DNA of 64,000 nucleotides from Limiplasma sp034927815 (GTDB lineage Bacteria > Bacillota > Clostridia > Christensenellales > Aristaeellaceae), in the NCBI GenBank assembly GCA_034927815.1, contig JAYFPK010000029.1, positions 124,001-188,000 on the forward strand. The letters run 5' to 3'. Every line of letters begins with the position of its first letter. Position 1 is the first letter of the stretch. Position numbers and translations under genes: made by a program. Positions 44,277 through 53,806 of this stretch are shown in pieces. Under the pieces are notes generated by a model, which ran no database searches, had not been told where the DNA came from, and saw only the letters and a program-made list of their open reading frames with translations.

Positions 44277-46418
44277 TCATTTGGGGCGGGCCTTGCGAAG
44301 CAGAGCGCCGACTTTCCTTAGCGGTTCGGTCAGCCTCCAGCACTTGCGGCTACGGATAACTTCATCGCTTTTTCGATCCAAAGCACTGGTGTGAAGATAG
44401 CGCCAGAACAGCGTTGGTCTGTTGGCGAGGCCGCCTGTGTTTGGATTGCGCGTGTATTGAAATGCGCGCAACGGCTTGAATAGCAGCCACGAACGGCTGC
44501 GGCAGAGGTTAAAGCCTGGCTCCTTGGTATTTGGCGCTGCGGGCGTTGCCGCGATACCTGCTAAGGAAGCAGCATGTGACACGGCACGATGATAATTGGG
44601 GCAACAGTTGGCAAGAAAATGGTATAAATTAACATAGAATTGTTCCGAATTACCGTCCATCGTAATTTGTTCCGCTTTGGTTACGTCATCCATCATGCGT
44701 ATCCAGAGATGATCACACTCCTGAAAGTGATTTTGATACGACAGACTGCCTTGTTGTAAATGGACGCGATTCAATGTATTGGAATCACCGCTGCAAAACA
44801 TGGGTTGTCCGCGGAACATGCGAAACCAAAGATCATAATCCTGTGTAGTGGGAAGGCCTGGATCAAAATATCCGACACGATCGAAATGGCTCTTGTGGAT
44901 CATCAACGCACAACCATTTACCGCGCCCCGCAGGAGAGGAAAAAGCGGATTTCTCAGTGATTTTTCATGGTATTGATTACGTGGGTTAACCGTACAAAGG
45001 ATTCGACCGCACGCGTCCATTAAGCGACAACCCTCAAGCAACAGTGTTTTGCGATTCTCCAGCAGATGTAATTGCCGCACCTGATTCTCAATTTTTCTGG
45101 GTAAGTACATGTCATCGTGGCTAAGCCATGAGAAATATTCGCCTCTCATCTGTGCAATTCCTGAGTTCAGGGCTGTTGCAACGCCACCGTTGGACTTTTC
45201 AATATAACGGATGCGACTGCCGTATGAGTGCGCGATTTTTGCGGTTTCGCCGCCATCGGTGGAACCATCGTTAATAACAAGAACCTCCACATTATCATAC
45301 GTCTGCCTGAGTGCGCTCTTGATCGCCTCACGCATATAGTTAGCACCGTTATAAACAGGAATTATGATGGAAACCAGCGGATGGAAGTCATTCAGCGAAT
45401 AAAGCTGATTCAGGTCACGGCGGGAGCCAGGCAGTGATAACCATTTGAAAAGGCGTTGCACAACGCGGCGTTCCCAGCCGGCGCCATGGGTATAAAGCAA
45501 TGGAAGAAACGGATTTTGAACATCGAGCGCGGCTAAAAACGTAGGCGGAGACATCTGATTTAGAATTTGAGTGAGACGAGCTTGATATGCTAACGCTTCC
45601 CCCAGGCTAAGCAGGTCTGCCAATGCGGGTAAAAGATGCACGGCGACGGCCAGGTCACGTATTCTTACATCTATCTTAGAAATGCGCGAAATTGCAATGA
45701 GTAGGTTTTCAGCGATGTTGAATGACGTTTGTATACGTGGCAGTTTATCAACAGCACTCCGGCATCGGGTCTGCTTATAAAATATCCCCGACACATATGC
45801 GACTCGTTTTACGGTGACAAGTATCGGAAGAATGGCGCTCGCATCCTCACCGTTATCTGGTGTCTCTTCAAAGGGATAGCGAAGGCAAACTTCACGCTTG
45901 AAAAGTTTGCCAAAAATCGACGCGCCGTCTACGCTGCCGATGACTATTGAAGCGTCGACCACGCCAGTGTCAGGGGCGTCGGGGCAAGCCAGCAGATAGA
46001 GATTATCAGTTGTCAGCGGATAGAAGGAGCACATGTCCCGATCTTGCCACGCTATATCGCTAACGGCTACGGACGCATCGTTCGCTTCGGCGGAGGCTCG
46101 CAGGCGCTCCAGATAGTTCGGGGCCACAGTGTCCTCGGCGCCGATGAACGCGATCCATTCTCCGCTTGCGGCTTGAACGCCAAGGTTCTTCATGGCACCA
46201 GCGCTTGCACTGGAGTCAACAACAAGCGAACGCACCGCAGCGAATTGATCTCGAAAAGCGGGAAGCTGACGTTGCGAGGATGCGCGGAGCACGAGCACAA
46301 CTTCCAGCTGTGTGGCGATCGTCTGAGCAGCGAGCGTCTTCAAACACTCAATCGGGCCGGATGCGGATGCATCTGCCAGCACGACTGCGCTAATGATCCG
46401 TCTGTTGCTTGTCTCCAC
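44277..46418 (-). CDS. Tandem family 2 glycosyltransferase
   Basis: About 713 residues. The front (1-240) is a degenerate GT2 fold (VVLADASASGPIE, FIGAED instead of a DxD motif), so it may be inactive or structural. The second GT2 (about 350-600) is complete: VSIIIPVYNGANYM, INDGSTDGG, LSHDDMY, and TTQDYDLW. The tail holds two TKPLR-like motifs (SWLLFKPLRAFQYTR and CWRLTEPLRKVG), as in the gene at 29781. AAAGGAGG lies before the start; GTG 46418 is preferred over TTG 46421 by spacing. Confidence 0.85.
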   Translation of the reverse strand: METSNRRIISAVVLADASASGPIECLKTLAAQTIATQLEVVLVLRASSQRQLPAFRDQFAAVRSLVVDSSASAGAMKNLGVQAASGEWIAFIGAEDTVAPNYLERLRASAEANDASVAVSDIAWQDRDMCSFYPLTTDNLYLLACPDAPDTGVVDASIVIGSVDGASIFGKLFKREVCLRYPFEETPDNGEDASAILPILVTVKRVAYVSGIFYKQTRCRSAVDKLPRIQTSFNIAENLLIAISRISKIDVRIRDLAVAVHLLPALADLLSLGEALAYQARLTQILNQMSPPTFLAALDVQNPFLPLLYTHGAGWERRVVQRLFKWLSLPGSRRDLNQLYSLNDFHPLVSIIIPVYNGANYMREAIKSALRQTYDNVEVLVINDGSTDGGETAKIAHSYGSRIRYIEKSNGGVATALNSGIAQMRGEYFSWLSHDDMYLPRKIENQVRQLHLLENRKTLLLEGCRLMDACGRILCTVNPRNQYHEKSLRNPLFPLLRGAVNGCALMIHKSHFDRVGYFDPGLPTTQDYDLWFRMFRGQPMFCSGDSNTLNRVHLQQGSLSYQNHFQECDHLWIRMMDDVTKAEQITMDGNSEQFYVNLYHFLANCCPNYHRAVSHAASLAGIAATPAAPNTKEPGFNLCRSRSWLLFKPLRAFQYTRNPNTGGLANRPTLFWRYLHTSALDRKSDEVIRSRKCWRLTEPLRKVGALLRKARPK

Positions 46419-46461
46419 CAAGTCCGCCTCCTTTCATTGATCGAGACGCCATCGGCCCTTC

Positions 46462-47457
46462 CTATCGGGAATGTAGCCTGTGCCAGAACTCAATCATCCA
46501 AAAGCTGAAAACGACGCCTGTCAGACCGAAACTACGCCACAGCATCAGGGTGAGCTTTGCCTTTGGGCAAAACTCGCGAAGCGCATTGTCGCGTGCGCGC
46601 TTCAAGAGCAACGAGTAAAGCGGGTCGCGGCTGATTTCCACAAGGCTATGACGGTCACGCCAGTCGTGGCTCAGATAATAGAAAAACGCATACTTGAACT
46701 TACCGTACAACCAGCCCAGCAAAAAGCTGTTCTGCACAGGATCCAAAGGTACTTGCGTAAACAACCGCCAGCCCGCATGGATCAACCGTTTCTCCCACGA
46801 CCAGAAGAGCGGGTTAAAACTTCGCATAGCGGAACCGGGCGTGACCCGGTAGTGGTAAAGCGATTGTGAAATACATCGGATGCTTTGACAATACCGTACG
46901 TACTCGGCAAAGAAAAGAGCGTCTTCCCCAAGCTTGACGCTAGGATCGAAGCGTACTTTATTTTGCCGAATGATTGTAGCGCGAAACAGCTTATTAACGC
47001 AAAAATTTATATATTGGACGCCGCTGTGCAGTTCAGGAAAGGCAAAAAAAGAGGAGACGTCATAATGCCTGTCCTCCATGTCATAGCGTTGCTCTAACAT
47101 TCCGCAAATGACCAGATCGCATCCATCGATCGCTGCAAGCAGCGTCTCGGCATATTCCGGCTCAACATCATCATCCGCGTCCACAAATGCAACATATTGT
47201 CCTGAAGCGGCGTCGATACCGCGATTGCGCGCCGTGCTTACCCCTGCGTTGTCCTGATGGATAACACGCACAGTTGCATTTTCCGAAGCAAAACGGTCGC
47301 AAGCGGCACGGCATTCCTCGGCGCTGCCGTCGTCCACCAAAAGAATCTCCAGTGAGGGAAGCGTCTGCTTAAGCAGACTGTCCATACATCGGGTGAAGCT
47401 TTTCGTGGGCGGATTATATACCGGCACGATGATGCTTAGAATTGGCAGAGTGCTCAT
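46462..47457 (-). CDS. Family 2 glycosyltransferase
   Basis: A 331-residue GT-A enzyme: SIIVPVYNPPTK, LLVDDGSAEE, NAGVSTARNRGIDAA, FVDADDD metal site and KLGEDALFFAEY. The C-terminal part is helical and aromatic, probably membrane-near. ATG 47457 has GAGGTG 5 bases before it; the frame is open to 47472. Acceptor and donor unknown. Confidence 0.9.
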   Translation of the reverse strand: MSTLPILSIIVPVYNPPTKSFTRCMDSLLKQTLPSLEILLVDDGSAEECRAACDRFASENATVRVIHQDNAGVSTARNRGIDAASGQYVAFVDADDDVEPEYAETLLAAIDGCDLVICGMLEQRYDMEDRHYDVSSFFAFPELHSGVQYINFCVNKLFRATIIRQNKVRFDPSVKLGEDALFFAEYVRYCQSIRCISQSLYHYRVTPGSAMRSFNPLFWSWEKRLIHAGWRLFTQVPLDPVQNSFLLGWLYGKFKYAFFYYLSHDWRDRHSLVEISRDPLYSLLLKRARDNALREFCPKAKLTLMLWRSFGLTGVVFSFWMIEFWHRLHSR

Positions 47458-47468
47458 GCTGCACCTCA

Positions 47469-48473
47469 TCAATCTGCTTGGTAAATATTGACACGGTGCA
47501 GACGGTCAAAGGCCGTTTTGCAGTGAGCCACCAGCCAGTAGCCGTTGAAACGGGTTTTGCGAAGCAGAGTAAGCAAGCGGCCTTCCGTGAGGTCATAGAT
47601 AGCGGGTGCTTTGCTTTTGAGCATTGCGTCGTAAGCAATCAGCTCACGCTTTTGCATCGCCGTGCCGGGCAGCGCAAAGAAAAACAGATAGCTGTAATAA
47701 CTCATTTCCACCATGCGTGCCGTGAATAGCTCGCGAATATGCGCATCCGTCACATGATCGCGCAGATAGTCCAGCAACATCTCCGTAATGCGCAGATGAT
47801 CTCGATAATGCTTGCGGATACCGTCCTTGCTCATGCTTTGTCCGCTATAGGCGAGGCGATAGAAGTATACGGGCTTTGCGAAAAAGGATATGGTTTGAGC
47901 GAAGTTAAACGCTTTAAGAATAAACTCAACATCCGTATAAAAGCAGTGCTCGGTAACATCAATCGGGTTTTGCTTAAGCATATCCATTTTGAAAACCAGG
48001 TTATGGATGGAGGGGATGAAGGACATTTCACCGAGAGGAATCGGAACCCCCACGGCTGAATGGGTTGGGTCTGTCCATGTCTTGCAGACCTCGCCGTTGC
48101 TGTCTCGAAAGACACAGTGTGGCGCACACACCAGATCCGTATCGCACTGAGATAGATAGCTTAACAGCTCATCCACATTTTTCAGATAATCGTCGCTGTC
48201 CAACTGAAAGAAATATGCGCCCTGCGCCAGTTCAATCCCCTTGTTAACGGTGGAGCCCCAACCGCCGTTCTTCTTTTGGCAAAGCCGAAAGGAACCCGGA
48301 CAGCGGCGTACATACTCCAGTGCGATTTCGGCGGTTTCGTCCTTAGAGCCATCGTCCACTACAATGACGTCTAGGGCCTCAAGGGTCTGAACATCCATCA
48401 AAGAATCCAACGTTTGTCGAATCGTTGTGGCGGCCTGGTAAGCGGCGATCGCTATGGATAATACCTTACTCAT
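47469..48473 (-). CDS. Family 2 glycosyltransferase
   Basis: A 334-residue GT-A enzyme: SIAIAAYQAATTI, VIVVDDGSKDET, NGGWGSTVNKGIELA, QLDSDDYLK and TEHCFYTDVEF. AAGGAGGTG lies 3-4 bases before ATG 48473. It lies between the ABC exporter ATPase and another GT2 gene. Confidence 0.9.
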   Translation of the reverse strand: MSKVLSIAIAAYQAATTIRQTLDSLMDVQTLEALDVIVVDDGSKDETAEIALEYVRRCPGSFRLCQKKNGGWGSTVNKGIELAQGAYFFQLDSDDYLKNVDELLSYLSQCDTDLVCAPHCVFRDSNGEVCKTWTDPTHSAVGVPIPLGEMSFIPSIHNLVFKMDMLKQNPIDVTEHCFYTDVEFILKAFNFAQTISFFAKPVYFYRLAYSGQSMSKDGIRKHYRDHLRITEMLLDYLRDHVTDAHIRELFTARMVEMSYYSYLFFFALPGTAMQKRELIAYDAMLKSKAPAIYDLTEGRLLTLLRKTRFNGYWLVAHCKTAFDRLHRVNIYQAD

Positions 48474-48510
48474 GGGCACCTCCTTGACAATGGTGATAAA
48501 TCATCATGGC

Positions 48511-49260
48511 TTATTCCTGGCCCTGCGCTTCCACATACGCGACGTAATGTTCGCAAACCTCTTTGCTTAAACCAATTTCCATTACGTTCCCCTGATCCAG
48601 CCATACGGCCTTTTGGCATAGCTGCTGCACCTGATCCGCGGAATGGGAGACAAACAGAAGCGTTGTACCGCCTTGCAACATTGCGTTCATGCGCTCATGG
48701 CACTTTTGCTGGAAGAGGAAATCGCCTACAGCCAGAATTTCATCTACAACGAGAATTTCCGCCTCCACCAGAGTGGCGATGGAAAAGCCAAGCCTCGCTA
48801 TCATACCGGAGGAAAAATTTTTTACCGGCACATCAATAAACTGGTGCAGTTCAGAAAAATTCAGAATCTCGTCAAAATGTGCATCCATAAACGCACGGTC
48901 AAAACCCAACACCGCGCCGTTTAAATAGATATTTTCACGCGCTGTCAATTCCGAGTCAAAACCCGCGCCCAGCTCGATGAGCGGAGCGACATTGCCACGA
49001 ACCACCACGCTGCCGGAGGTAGGGTAAAACACACCTGCGATGATTTTAAGCAGCGTGCTCTTGCCGCAGCCATTTCGCCCGATCAGTGCGACGGATTCGC
49101 CCTTCTGAATAGAAAAATTCACGTTTTTGAGCGCGTAAAACTCATCGAAACGAAGCTGTCCTCTCAGCTTTTTGAGCATGAATTCCTTCAGCGTGTCCGT
49201 ACGTTCCTTAGCCAAATTAAACCGCATCGACACATCGTTGATCTCGATAATAGGATTCAA
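48511..49260 (-). CDS. wzt: Polysaccharide ABC exporter ATPase (Wzt/TagH-like)
   Basis: A 249-residue ATPase: Walker A LIGRNGCGKSTLLK, signature NFSSGMIARLGFSIA, Walker B AEILVVDEILAVGD, switch His in FVSHS. It lacks the C-terminal sugar-binding domain of long Wzt proteins, so export is not tied to a chain-end cap through this subunit. TTG start with AGGAGG 8 bases upstream. It works with the permease encoded 18 bases upstream. Confidence 0.93.
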   Translation of the reverse strand: MNPIIEINDVSMRFNLAKERTDTLKEFMLKKLRGQLRFDEFYALKNVNFSIQKGESVALIGRNGCGKSTLLKIIAGVFYPTSGSVVVRGNVAPLIELGAGFDSELTARENIYLNGAVLGFDRAFMDAHFDEILNFSELHQFIDVPVKNFSSGMIARLGFSIATLVEAEILVVDEILAVGDFLFQQKCHERMNAMLQGGTTLLFVSHSADQVQQLCQKAVWLDQGNVMEIGLSKEVCEHYVAYVEAQGQE

Positions 49261-49278
49261 GGTAATTCCTCCTTTCGG

Positions 49279-50067
49279 TTAAATATAGAGGATAAAGTTC
49301 TTTTGCAGCTTATTAAATACAATCAGTCCAATGGCCAGCATAAGCAGACTGCTCGCAATGCAGGCAAACCATGTATTTGGTCCGGGAATGTTACCGTAGA
49401 TTACCAAATTACGGAAACAATTGATGTAATGGTATAGAGGATTGAGCTTGATAATGGCAGCAATCTGCAGTGAAACCCCCTCAATGGGATAGAAGATGGG
49501 GGTTCCATACATCCATGCCAGCGTGATGACACTATAAAGATGGACTACATCGCGGAAATACACGGAAAACGCTGCCAAAATCAAGCCAACTCCACAGCAG
49601 AAGACGAACAGAAAGACCAGCGGTACAAAGAACAAAAGCATTGTAAAGCTGAGTTGAATACCGGAGAAGAGCAGCACAATCAGCACGGCTACCAGGCTGA
49701 AAGACATCGTGACAAAGCTGGAAAGCACGCGCGATATCGGAAATATGAATTTAGGCACATAAACCTTACGCAGCAACGAACCATTATCCAGGATGCTTCG
49801 CATAGCCATGTTGGTGCTCTCATTAAAAAAGGTAAAAAGCGTTTGACCGCAGATCAAGTACAGTGGAAAATTAGAGATGCCCCCACGAAACACGTTGGAG
49901 AATACCAACGTCATCACACACATCATCAACAACGGGTTAAGCAAGCTCCAAACATAGCCCAAGAAGCTCCGTCGGTATTTTATCTTGAGATCGCGTACGA
50001 CAAGCTCGTTCATCAAGGGTTTATATCGCGTGAAATGACTCCATACATCCATAATTCGTTCTCGCAT
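49279..50067 (-). CDS. wzm: Polysaccharide ABC exporter permease (Wzm/TagG-like)
   Basis: A 262-residue ABC-2 type permease, about six membrane segments, with the typical front LVVRDLKIKYRRSFLGYVWS, LNPLLMM, and YFRDVVHLYSV. It moves the lipid-linked glycan across the membrane with the ATPase next to it. The region just upstream (50068-50203) holds no gene; then the nest of insertion sequences begins, which separates this gene from the three polysaccharide genes at 52790-55782. Confidence 0.93.
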   Translation of the reverse strand: MRERIMDVWSHFTRYKPLMNELVVRDLKIKYRRSFLGYVWSLLNPLLMMCVMTLVFSNVFRGGISNFPLYLICGQTLFTFFNESTNMAMRSILDNGSLLRKVYVPKFIFPISRVLSSFVTMSFSLVAVLIVLLFSGIQLSFTMLLFFVPLVFLFVFCCGVGLILAAFSVYFRDVVHLYSVITLAWMYGTPIFYPIEGVSLQIAAIIKLNPLYHYINCFRNLVIYGNIPGPNTWFACIASSLLMLAIGLIVFNKLQKNFILYI

Positions 50068-50314
50068 GGCGATTGATATTCTCCTTCGGTATCATAGTTC
50101 AATAAACCTATTTCGTGTATTGCAGATACCTTTGTATTTTATCTCACTTATCAAAAAAATGCAATGTACGGAACCAGCGGCTCCAGGGCAGAGTGTAGGA
50201 TTGTCAAACATCTTGTACAGAGTGTTGAAGGAAGTTGGAAAGAGAATCTCTAGGGGAGAGCCAATGCAAAGGGCGCATGGAGATGTTGTTGCTTCGATTT
50301 TGGCGCCCAGCTAG

Positions 50315-51157
50315 ATAGTGTTGACACGAGATCAAGCCAGGATATTGGCCCAAAGGAGAATACAACGAAACTGAATGGCAGCTATAAAGGAGGCTGTTTG
50401 CTTCGCATAACGAGTTGCGATACCTCGCCAGCGTTTGAGATGCAGGAATGCATTCTCGACCAAATGACGTAGCGTGTAAAGATATTCGTCGTATTCTCGT
50501 TGCTCTTTGCGGTTGCGTTTAGGCGGAATAACGACCTACATGCCTGCTGCTATGACTGCCCCAAGCAGAGCATTGGTGTCATAGCCACGGTCGGCAAGCA
50601 AACACTGCGCGGCAAAGCCGTCAATCAAGGCAACAGCCTGTGTGCAATCTGCCGTGGCACCTGTTGTAACAAGAACTCTGACCGGCATACCATTCGCATC
50701 CACAGCCAAATGTATTTTGGTGTTGAGCCCCCTTTTGTTTTCCCAATATCCTGGTTCCCGCCGACGGCCCCTGTTCCATGCGGGTGAACCTTCACATGGC
50801 TGGCGTCGATCATCAGCCATTCAAAATCCGGTTCATCGATCAACGCTTCCAAAGCTTTTTCCCACGTTCCGTTATCCCGCCAACGTCGGAAACGCTGATA
50901 TACGCTGTTCCATTTCCCGTATACTGGGGGCAGATCTCGCCACGGTGCACCTGTGCGCAGAGCCCACAACACACCGTTCAAAAATCGGCGGTTGTCTTCT
51001 GCGATCCCGCCCCACTGCCCCTCCTGCCCCGGAAGCAATGGCTTCAGCAATTCCCACACTTTGTCGCTTATATCATGACGTTGCTGCTCATTTGGCATGG
51101 AAACAGCCTCCTTGTCGATGTGTTTCCATTATATCACATGTCTTGTGTCAACACTAT
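50315..51157 (-). mobile_element. IS5-family element (two-frame type), inactivated
   Basis: 843 bases with terminal inverted repeats ATAGTGTTGACAC-R-AGA (left 50315, right end at 51157), flanked by CTAG on both sides (50311-50314 and 51158-51161), a 4-base target duplication. It sits in the centre of a 34-base palindrome of the host transposase gene. Confidence 0.85.
50332..51098 (-). pseudogene. IS5-family transposase, frameshift type, with a nonsense mutation
   Basis: The first frame (from 51098) gives ISDKVWELLKPLLPGQEGQW and the DDE start MIDASHVKVH. It must shift near AAAACAAAAGGGGG (about 50730) to enter the second frame (LNTKIHLAVDANGMPVRVLV, LLADRGYDTNALL). Such programmed shifting is usual in this group. 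In the second frame a TAG at 50536-50538 stands where the family has a Glu codon (GM-stop-VVIPPKRNRK), and the end (HLVENAFLHLKRWRGIATRY) follows up to 50332. So the protein cannot be complete. Confidence 0.85.
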
Positions 51158-51737
51158 CTAGCTGGGCGCCAAAATCCTTGAGGGAATAATAGGCGTGGGT
51201 ATCGTAGAAACGCTTCTGGTCTTCTCTATGGCTTCTCTCCACCTTTTCATTGTGTCTTGGGGTGTAGGGACGGATGAGCTTGTGCCGGATGCCCAAGGAG
51301 GCTGCGGTGGTTTCAAACAGAGTAGGAATATCCCTCTTGCTACGGGAGAAATGGTTCGTGAACTCAAAACCATTGTCGGTCTGTAAGCATTTAACCCTTA
51401 CTCCTCGCCGCCTATACCGAAGAATTAACTTTTGTAGGGAATCAGCGGAGGAGTAAGTGCTTTGCTCATCGTAAGCGGCCAGGAAACGAAGCCTGGTATA
51501 CTCATCTATAGCAGTATATTGGTATAGCTTGAGCGCTGGGTCGGAGATGCACCCTCTGGGAACCACCTTTAGGAATGCTTTGAATTGGTCGTTGCCTTAT
51601 AGGCCCTTTTACGTTGGGAGTGAATGCTGTTGGCTTTCATCAATCAATGAATCCGCCCTCTCGAACAGGCAAAGTTACGCTTCAGCAAATGATACAGCCC
51701 ATCCAATCCGAGGGCCGGATAACGTGCGTGAAGCTAT

Positions 51738-52669
51738 TTGAAGGATCTGGATGAGGAATTGGCACAGCAGCCTGGTTTCAAAGCACCTCTAAAGAGAAGC
51801 ATTGACACTACGCGGACAACAAGTACAATAGACCTAGACTGCGGATATATCAACCACGGGAAAAAACGTGGCGTAGGCTATTTAGCAGAAGTAAGCATGG
51901 ACTGCAAAAAGGGGATCGTTACAGGCCTGGACGTATTTCCTGCCAATGAAAAAGAGAGTCTTATCGTACTTTGGCATCTTGAAAAGCAGATGGCTTATAC
52001 GGGTCTGCCTATCGGTCATGTGGCGTTGGATCGGGGATATGATACAGGTGCTGTACACCGTGGTTTGGAGCCTCTTGGCATCACAGGCTACACATTCCTG
52101 GGATCAACTTTTCCAACAGCCCCGAGAAATATAGTTTCAGCTACCAGGCTGATGAAGACTGCTTTATCTGTCCCATGGGGCATCCACTCCGATACCACAG
52201 GCTCAACTGCAACAAGTCCACAGGCAAATACCTGTGATGCTACCAAGTGCAAGATGGCAGTTGTGTATCCTGCGAGAGAAGCGCATCTTGTTTTGATAAT
52301 GCGGGTCTTCGACGAAGGATATTGGCAAGCAGCTGCTATCCGGCCTTTTTCCGTGACCATGAACGAATTGGTTCATCCAAATATCTTTCAATGATGCGAA
52401 AACGAAAGGTCTGGAGTGAAGGTAGTTTCTCAGTTTTAAAACGAGAACATCTCATGTCCAAAATACGAAAATGGGGTATTCTCAACGCCGCTGAGGAATG
52501 TCTCCTGGCGGCAGCTGCACTAAATCTCAAGAGAATGGCAAAAGCCATTCCAGCTCTGTTTTGCCAATGGAAAAACCTCGTTGTTTGGTTCGTTTCGCTT
52601 GAAATTCTGCCTTTTTTCAACAGGTCCTATTCTGGACACTACCTACTTTGTGTGCCGGCAACGGAATGA
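51738..52669 (+). pseudogene. IS1182-family transposase, broken
   Basis: One frame (51738-about 52140) reads CGYINHGKKRGVGYLAEVSM, GLDVFPANEKES, ALDRGYDTGAVH, the DDE core. It shifts near 52130 and continues in another frame: LRYHRLNCNKSTGKYLRC-like DNA, CERSASCFDNA, then KVWSEGSFSVLKREHLMSK and GILNAAEECLLAAAALNLKR. At least one frameshift and the loss of the front make it inactive. The short stretch 52670-52789 still shows a protein-like minus-strand scrap (FEMMDAILNGYRTVCYDAQK) of unknown origin. Confidence 0.75.
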
Positions 52670-52789
52670 TCCAGCATCCGCTTTTGCGCATCATAGCAGA
52701 CGGTACGATAGCCGTTAAGGATGGCGTCCATCATCTCAAACCCGACTTGCGAAAAGTGAACCTCAAATCAACATTTTTAGAAGTCGTTT

Positions 52790-53794
52790 CTATCGTTCTA
52801 CTGCCGTCCACTTGAGGTGAAAGCATTCACGAAGCACACCCCAAAGCCACTCGCTTGTGGTTGGAAACAGCACCATCATCACAAAGCGAAATTTCGTTCT
52901 GTTGCCGACATCCTTACAGGCAAGCAGAGCATTGCCATAGCGCCAGATTTCCTTTTTTGCATATCTCTCTTCATTTTTACAACGCTGTTTTCGGGCCCTT
53001 GCCCGATAAATCGCAGCCGTCTGACTATACATTGCTTTCGCATATCGTTGCGTCAACCCGTCGAAGGTCATAGACAGGTCAACGATACGCTGCCAAGCGA
53101 TAAACGCCGTGCGGCGACGCCCGTCGAAGATGTGCATGGCACTTTGCGCATGAATGCGGTAGTGATACAGCGGCAGCGGCTCGTAGAACAGCGTCGCTCC
53201 CCGCGCGAATAACTCGCTGTTGAATAGCTGGTCCTCCGCATTCATCACATCCTCTGGCATACGTGTCGGCGGATCTCCCCCCAGAATTGTCGAACGATAT
53301 AGCTTGTTACATAACCAACCATTGAAATAGCACCCTTTGATCATGCAACGGAAGGCTGTTTTTGCGTCCATTAGCATGTGCTCCGTCAGCTTGCACGGAC
53401 GGGCAACTGTGCCGTTAGTGCGCTGCTCCTCGATGCCACAGGCGACAATATCGGTTCCGTGCAGCGTGATTTGCTGATGAAGCCATTCATACATATTTGG
53501 CTCGATCCAGTCGTCACTGTCCACGAAGCCGACATACTGACCGTGTGCATGGTCAAGTCCCCAATTTCGAGCGGCGCATACGCCGCTGTTAGGCTGATGA
53601 TGCACAACGATGCGGCCATCCTTGCGCGCGCACTCGTCGCACATATCATCCGTGCCATCGGTTGAGCCATCATCCACCAAAATGATCTCAAGGTTAGCAT
53701 AAGTTTGTGCCAGCAGACTATCTACGCACTGCGGCAAATAGTCTCGTTGATTATACACGGGCACGATGATGGTAATCAATTCCTCACTGATCAT
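52790..53794 (-). CDS. Family 2 glycosyltransferase
   Basis: A 334-residue GT-A enzyme: TIIVPVYNQRDYLPQCVDSL, ILVDDGSTDGTDD, NSGVCAARNWGLDHA, FVDSDDW and MNAEDQLFNSEL. Its 3' end borders the insertion-sequence nest, and the operon seems to have continued into the wzm gene before those insertions. 12 bases after the Stealth gene. Confidence 0.9.
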   Translation of the reverse strand: MISEELITIIVPVYNQRDYLPQCVDSLLAQTYANLEIILVDDGSTDGTDDMCDECARKDGRIVVHHQPNSGVCAARNWGLDHAHGQYVGFVDSDDWIEPNMYEWLHQQITLHGTDIVACGIEEQRTNGTVARPCKLTEHMLMDAKTAFRCMIKGCYFNGWLCNKLYRSTILGGDPPTRMPEDVMNAEDQLFNSELFARGATLFYEPLPLYHYRIHAQSAMHIFDGRRRTAFIAWQRIVDLSMTFDGLTQRYAKAMYSQTAAIYRARARKQRCKNEERYAKKEIWRYGNALLACKDVGNRTKFRFVMMVLFPTTSEWLWGVLRECFHLKWTAVER

Positions 53795-53806
53795 GCTTTC
53801 CCTTTC

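Larger units (their letters stand above)
50204..51596 (-). pseudogene. Integrase-core transposase interrupted by an IS5-family element
   Basis: The front part (51596-51158) shows an rve-type integrase core: YQYTAIDEYTRLRFLAAY, QTDNGFEFTN and YTPRHNEKVERSHREDQKR. After LKDFGAQL the IS5-family element cuts in. Joining the DNA on its far side restores the frame as AGRQNRSNNISMRPLHWLSP and ends at 50204, which is the normal end of this family. The N-terminal part (helix-turn-helix) is missing: an in-frame TAA lies at 51597. The gene is thus both truncated and interrupted. Confidence 0.8.

Noticed and set aside
49540..50076. 178-codon plus-strand frame
   Set aside because: It is antisense to the exporter permease; the very high His/Gln/Lys content is what the complement of a membrane protein gene gives.
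52088..52394. Second half of the long frame from 51738 as a protein end
   Set aside because: After about 52130 it no longer matches the IS1182 transposase, while another frame does; it is a frameshifted pseudogene.
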